DNA from: JBHJGO01 sp050331715
Lineage (GTDB): Bacteria; Cyanobacteriota; Cyanobacteriia; Cyanobacteriales; Microcoleaceae
Length of the DNA: 64,000 nucleotides
Assembly: GCA_050331715.1 (NCBI GenBank)
Contig: JBHJGO010000070.1
Coordinates: 30,775-94,774, forward strand
Reading direction: 5' to 3'
Shown: piece by piece, positions 60,986-64,000 of the stretch
Layout: each line of letters opens with the position of its first letter
How positions within the stretch are numbered: position 1 is the first letter of the stretch
The notes under the pieces: model-generated
What the model was told of the DNA's origin: nothing
Seen by the model: the letters and a program-made list of their open reading frames with translations, nothing else
Database searches by the model: none
Made by a program: the position numbers and the translations under genes

Positions 60986-62227
60986 TTAATCTTTCAAGAT
61001 AGGGGTTAGAAAAAGATACCCTTTAGAATTCTCGGCAGAACCTTTAGCGGAATTTTCATTAGCAGAATCTTTAATAGAATCTTCAACAGGATTCTCAAAA
61101 TGCCAGTATTGCTGATAGGCGTTAAGAAAGTTCTGGCCCAAAATGCCATCTACTTCAAGCAGATCCAAAACTGAAGGAGTTGAGAGAATCACAGCTTCCG
61201 TATTGTCTTGTCGATAGGAACTTGGCTGAGAGGACTGCATTTGCATCTTCGATAGGGTCAAGATTTCCGCATCTTCCAAGCCACAAAATCCCTGCACTTG
61301 AACAGGCTGACGATTTTGGGTTAGATTCAGCTTATCTGCTAGTTGAGGTGAAATGAAGGTGGTATCTGCTCCGGTGTCCAGCATGAACGTGAAAGGGCCT
61401 GCACCATTAATCTCAACCTGAGCCAGGAAAACGCCTAAGCGACTCTCTAGTGGAACGGCCAGATCCAGCGCCTCTGGGGTAAAGCTTCGAGGGGTCAACA
61501 GTTGCAACTCCTGGATTTGAGGATTCAGGCTGAAATCGAACTGCCGCAGCAGATCAATCCCCAAAACCCCTGCTAATCTATCAGGAATTATGGTACTAGA
61601 AAATTCCAGACTGTAGAGTTGTTCCACTTGAACTCGGTTGATCGCAAAGGCGGGCAATTGATGCAGAGTTGCACTCATGTCGGGACAGCCTTCTCCAGCA
61701 ACGGCAGAGATCAGGCGATCGCTAGAAATCACTTCACCCCTTAATCTCAATTGTTGAGCCAGAGCTTTGGAAACCATCGTGGTAGAGGCTCCAGTATCCA
61801 GCAGGAATTGACCCGATATAGCACCAGAATTACTCTCAGAATTACTTTCAGAATTACTTTCAGAATTTGCAAGAAAGTCCAGTTTGAGTGTGAAGACCTG
61901 ACTTCCTGGGAGTTTTTCCAAAGTGATTGCAGTTTGACCACTGGTTTTTGCATCGGGTAGGTCTAGTCCCTGAAGTTGAACAATCGCATTTAATTCTCCA
62001 GTATCTAACTCTCCAGTATCTAACTCTCCAGATTCTTTAACCAGATTAACCACCAGATGGTCAAGCACTTGGTTTACTGGGTGGGCTTGGCTGTTGCCGG
62101 AAGTTAGCTCAATCTCTGAAGCCGTTGTTAGACCGACAATGCCATCCCCACCAATCAAAAGCATTGACAGTGCTGCAAGTAACTTAATCCAGTGTTTCAT
62201 GCTTCTAGAAATAATTTGAGCTGCCAA
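60986..62227 (-). CDS. Exported aspartyl protease with two retropepsin-like lobes
   Basis: 413 residues, signal peptide at about 10-38 (start may be the Met at 62200). It has two retroviral-type aspartyl protease motifs in one chain: FLLDTGASTTMV (Asp144) and FMLDTGADTTFI (Asp284), each followed by a hydrophobic-hydrophobic-Gly element (GVLGIDLL; GILGQNFL) that fits the second strand of such lobes. A pepsin-like monomeric active site is plausible. The linkers carry short repeats: GELDTGELDT, SNSE x3 and a Ser/Asn/Glu-rich C-terminus. The substrate is unknown. Confidence 0.78.
   Translation of the reverse strand: MAAQIISRSMKHWIKLLAALSMLLIGGDGIVGLTTASEIELTSGNSQAHPVNQVLDHLVVNLVKESGELDTGELDTGELNAIVQLQGLDLPDAKTSGQTAITLEKLPGSQVFTLKLDFLANSESNSESNSESNSGAISGQFLLDTGASTTMVSKALAQQLRLRGEVISSDRLISAVAGEGCPDMSATLHQLPAFAINRVQVEQLYSLEFSSTIIPDRLAGVLGIDLLRQFDFSLNPQIQELQLLTPRSFTPEALDLAVPLESRLGVFLAQVEINGAGPFTFMLDTGADTTFISPQLADKLNLTQNRQPVQVQGFCGLEDAEILTLSKMQMQSSQPSSYRQDNTEAVILSTPSVLDLLEVDGILGQNFLNAYQQYWHFENPVEDSIKDSANENSAKGSAENSKGYLFLTPILKD
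61035..61097 (-). repeat. 12/15-bp degenerate repeats, 3' end of the protease gene
   Basis: Five units (61035-61046, 61047-61061, 61062-61073, 61074-61085, 61086-61097) with consensus GCAGAATCTTTA on the plus strand. They encode the Ser/Glu/Asn-rich C-terminal region. Confidence 0.55.
61825..61872 (-). repeat. 12-bp tandem repeats encoding SNSE
   Basis: CAGAATTACTYT in three copies (61825-61860) plus a fourth partial copy (to 61872), coding SNSE units directly before the first DTG lobe. Confidence 0.75.
61992..62036 (-). repeat. 15-bp tandem repeats encoding GELDT
   Basis: Three copies (61992-62006, 62007-62021, 62022-62036; consensus AACTCTCCAGTATCT on the plus strand). They encode SGELDTGELDTGELN, repeating by chance the DTG triplet outside the lobes. 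Confidence 0.75.
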
Positions 62228-62551
62228 AGCTCTGGATTCGGGCAGTCAGGTTTTCCTGAGTAATTGTCAAACGTTCCAACTTCTGGTCAATCTCGTTAAT
62301 TTTGTTCAATCCTGCCAGCACTGGTCATAACTTGTCAGTAGTCCTATCATGTACGTGGTCGTAAGTAATGAGAAAACAATAACCTTTCAACTCACACTCA
62401 AAAGACACTGTGAAAAAAACTCCCAATTCTACGATGCCTTGAACACTTGGTTAGGTCAAGCCTGCCCTTGGGCCTATAAAGCTTACCTGACAGCCTGTTT
62501 ATGATGATAGCGGCGATCCCGGTGTCCTGTTCTTCTTAGACCTTACTTAAC
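62228..62551. other. 324-bp region upstream of the protease gene
   Basis: Contains a 51-codon plus-strand frame (62349-62504, described separately) and no recognised RNA or promoter. AT-rich. Confidence 0.35.
62349..62504 (+). CDS. Possible tiny ORF, 51 residues
   Basis: The frame opens at ATG 62349 and ends TTA-TGA. Its second half (AYKAYLTACL after WLGQACPW) looks protein-like, but no ribosome site or family supports it. It may be a chance frame or a remnant. Confidence 0.2.
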   Translation: MYVVVSNEKTITFQLTLKRHCEKNSQFYDALNTWLGQACPWAYKAYLTACL

Positions 62552-62998
62552 GTGACTCAACCTTCCATCAAAGGAAATCAGAACATTAATTCATCCTATT
62601 CTCAGTTGAAGACCGCCGAGGACTACCTTCGACTGATGCCGTCGCAGGTTTTGTCCAGCTTCACATCGGAACAACGTGGGGCCATCCAATCCGTTCTAAA
62701 CAAGGCGCTCCCTCGTCCTTCCCCCAAAATTGTGGATTTGCGTTTTACGGTTGATTTGATTCTGTCGCGGTTTTACTTTGTTCTCTTCGTGGGCCAAGAT
62801 CGACGCAATCGCACCAGGAACTATCCGACGACCAAGATGAGCCGACTTGGAAACGTTATTGCAGCCACTTTGCTATTGCTCGGAATGAATCTATTGATTA
62901 CAGCATTTATCTTTCTTCTACTTTATCTGATTAAATCTGCACTGGGGATTGACCTCTTCTCTGGAATGCATCTAAAGGATGTTCTAAAAACTTTTTAA
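62552..62998 (+). CDS. Conserved small membrane protein of unknown function
   Basis: 148 residues from a GTG start. The soluble N-terminus (LRLMPSQVLSSFTSEQRGAI, then RPSPKIVDLRFTVDLILSRF) is followed by an Arg-rich turn and a C-terminal hydrophobic pair (about 105-135). I recall similar cyanobacterial proteins but know no function. It precedes the actin-like gene by 244 bp. Confidence 0.6.
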   Translation: MTQPSIKGNQNINSSYSQLKTAEDYLRLMPSQVLSSFTSEQRGAIQSVLNKALPRPSPKIVDLRFTVDLILSRFYFVLFVGQDRRNRTRNYPTTKMSRLGNVIAATLLLLGMNLLITAFIFLLLYLIKSALGIDLFSGMHLKDVLKTF

Positions 62999-63242
62999 GG
63001 GAACGGGGTCAGCAGAGGTTGTTTCAAAAACTCAATCAGAATAATTTGCTCTTGGCCCATTGGTAATATGGCTTCACATTGACCCGGCGGGACAGGCTGA
63101 AGAGTAGTAAAAATTTCTATTGTTTAAGTTAAAAATTGTAGTGATTCTCTGAATTTCAAAAAACAGTTGATGATTTCGTCTAGATTGTTTATCATGCGGA
63201 TACGAGATGTTGTGTGATATTAGAAAAATTTAAACTCGACAA

Positions 63243-63881
63243 ATGACAAAGATATCCTTAGATATTGGTTATCGGCATTTAAAAATGTACGGGATTGGGC
63301 AAAATCCTGTCGCTTTTGACTCGATTTTCGCAAATTTAATTTCCAAGTCTCGGCCCAAGGTCAATACCCACAGTGCCATTATTGAATACACGAAGGCCAA
63401 CCATCTAATCAACCAGAATTTGGTTGGCAAAGCTTGGGTCGCAGGGAGTTCAGCCCGCAACAAGAATATTTACAAGGTCACAATGAACTATGACAAAAGT
63501 GAAGTGGCCATTCGCTTGGGTCTGTTGGCCTTTAAACCCAAGAAGGGACAGCCGTTTATTGATATTGATTGCTTAGTAACCAGTCTGCCTGAAATGCGCG
63601 ATCAACGAGCTGTTGAAAATATGAAACAAGCCTTTCTAGGAGAGCATCGATACAAGCGGAATGAAGATGAAATTCGATTGACAATTCACGAGGTTCAAAT
63701 TTATCCAGAAGGACTGGGAACCTTCTGTCTTGCCAATCAGCACGAAATGACTGTCCCCGGAACATTAACGGGAATCTGCGATCTGGGGGGCAAAACCTGT
63801 AACTTAGTTCTGATCGATGAAGATGGCCAGCCGATAGAAGATGCCTCATCCAGTTTTAAAGTTGGTGGAACCTATCACTAA
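63243..63881 (+). CDS. Truncated actin-like ATPase (ParM/StbA type)
   Basis: 212 residues of the N-terminal half of an actin-like protein. Phosphate-1-like SLDIGYRHLKMYG is at the start and phosphate-2-like CDLGGKTCNLVLIDEDG at about 186-202. Full ParM-like proteins are about 320-350 residues, so the adenosine motif and second lobe are missing. The frame stops right after VGGTYH, where related proteins continue (often GGTYHLA). The bases just after the stop (AGGACTTACGCA) resemble termini of cyanobacterial insertion sequences. Plasmid-type segregation is the family role; here it may be a chromosomal remnant. Confidence 0.75.
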   Translation: MTKISLDIGYRHLKMYGIGQNPVAFDSIFANLISKSRPKVNTHSAIIEYTKANHLINQNLVGKAWVAGSSARNKNIYKVTMNYDKSEVAIRLGLLAFKPKKGQPFIDIDCLVTSLPEMRDQRAVENMKQAFLGEHRYKRNEDEIRLTIHEVQIYPEGLGTFCLANQHEMTVPGTLTGICDLGGKTCNLVLIDEDGQPIEDASSSFKVGGTYH

Positions 63882-64000
63882 GCCAGGACTTACGCATTGA
63901 CAAGAGAGCCATAATGTGGGTTGAAGGTATAAGTCCTTTGTAATTTCTCAAAAAAGCTTGCGAATCCTCAGTAAACCCTCAACCGCCAACTGCGATATCA
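63882..64000 (+). mobile_element. Possible insertion-sequence terminus at the right edge
   Basis: AGGACTTACGCA (63885-63896) follows at once on the truncated actin-like gene; AGGACTTA is inverted as TAAGTCCT at 63930-63937. The first string is, to my memory, typical of ends of several cyanobacterial IS elements. No transposase is visible before the window ends. Confidence 0.35.

Noticed and set aside
62349..62504. Transposase remnant upstream of the 62552 gene
   Set aside because: The 51-residue frame looked protein-like but shows no transposase motif; kept only as a low-confidence ORF.
1..64000. tRNA, 5S/16S/23S rRNA, tmRNA, CRISPR arrays, riboswitches
   Set aside because: I scanned the spacers for T-loop motifs, regular direct repeats of 28-37 bp with spacers, and known conserved cores, and recognised only rnpB. 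Without a covariance search, small RNAs can be missed.

Overview
This window is a chromosomal segment of a cyanobacterium. The RNA polymerase beta' subunit is split into rpoC1 and rpoC2, and there are genes for photosystem I (psaK, btpA), Mg-chelatase ChlI, NDH-1 subunit D, cyanophycin synthetase, and a crtP-crtB carotenoid operon. The octamer GCGATCGC (HIP1) occurs at least 17 times, far above chance. I cannot fix the genus. Most of the window is core or house-keeping sequence, with accessory genes between.

Layout. 1-9690: a plus-strand envelope cluster with the 3' end of a huge haemagglutinin-like exoprotein, an exported TPR-CHAT protein overlapping it by 8 bp, an exported DUF928 protein, and a CHASE2 hybrid histidine kinase cut by an in-frame TGA. 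9695-12120: crtB and crtP on the minus strand. 12297-15330: dnaK-dnaJ. 15564-18010: rfbB, a DUF3493 gene and psaK. 18016-20289 (minus): a CruP-like flavoprotein and a solitary nuclease-like protein. 20396-23329: a polyamine ABC transporter (potD-potB-potC, no ATPase gene). 23437-28311: small accessory genes, including a mini protein kinase, a CbiX/SirB chelatase, a second DUF928 protein, an LMW phosphatase and a coiled-coil membrane protein. 28504-33136: acylphosphatase, a CHASE2 adenylate cyclase, the RNase P RNA gene rnpB, chlI and ruvC. 33201-36245: a second exported TPR-CHAT protein. 36365-39024: a minus-strand rpsP-KH-phoH operon and btpA. 39163-43292: an SGNH hydrolase, a small conserved protein, aqpZ and hisD. 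43698-54760: rpsT, tatD, rpoB, rpoC1 and rpoC2. 54827-63881: a Nudix hydrolase, ndhD, cphA, a tandem-lobed aspartyl protease and, at the right edge, a truncated actin-like (ParM/StbA-type) gene that ends at a possible IS terminus.

Working together. The exoprotein, CHAT, DUF928 and CHASE2 families each occur next to one another at the left end, and the last three recur scattered at 25.7, 28.8-30.9 and 33.2-36.2 kb. All are predicted to be exported or to face the periplasm. This suggests an envelope sensing and proteolysis module, which is an inference and not a demonstrated system.

Most notable sequence anomalies: (1) the phosphate-2 loop of DnaK reads ALGGGPFD instead of DLGGGTFD, losing two ATPase-site residues by two A-to-C changes 15 nt apart; (2) the CHASE2 kinase has both an internal stop and a receiver domain with Asn in place of the phospho-acceptor Asp; (3) the aspartyl protease carries two DTG lobes in one chain; (4) short 11-15 bp tandem repeats recur in coding and non-coding DNA across the window; (5) the actin-like gene is truncated. 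No tRNA, 5S/16S/23S rRNA or CRISPR array was recognised.
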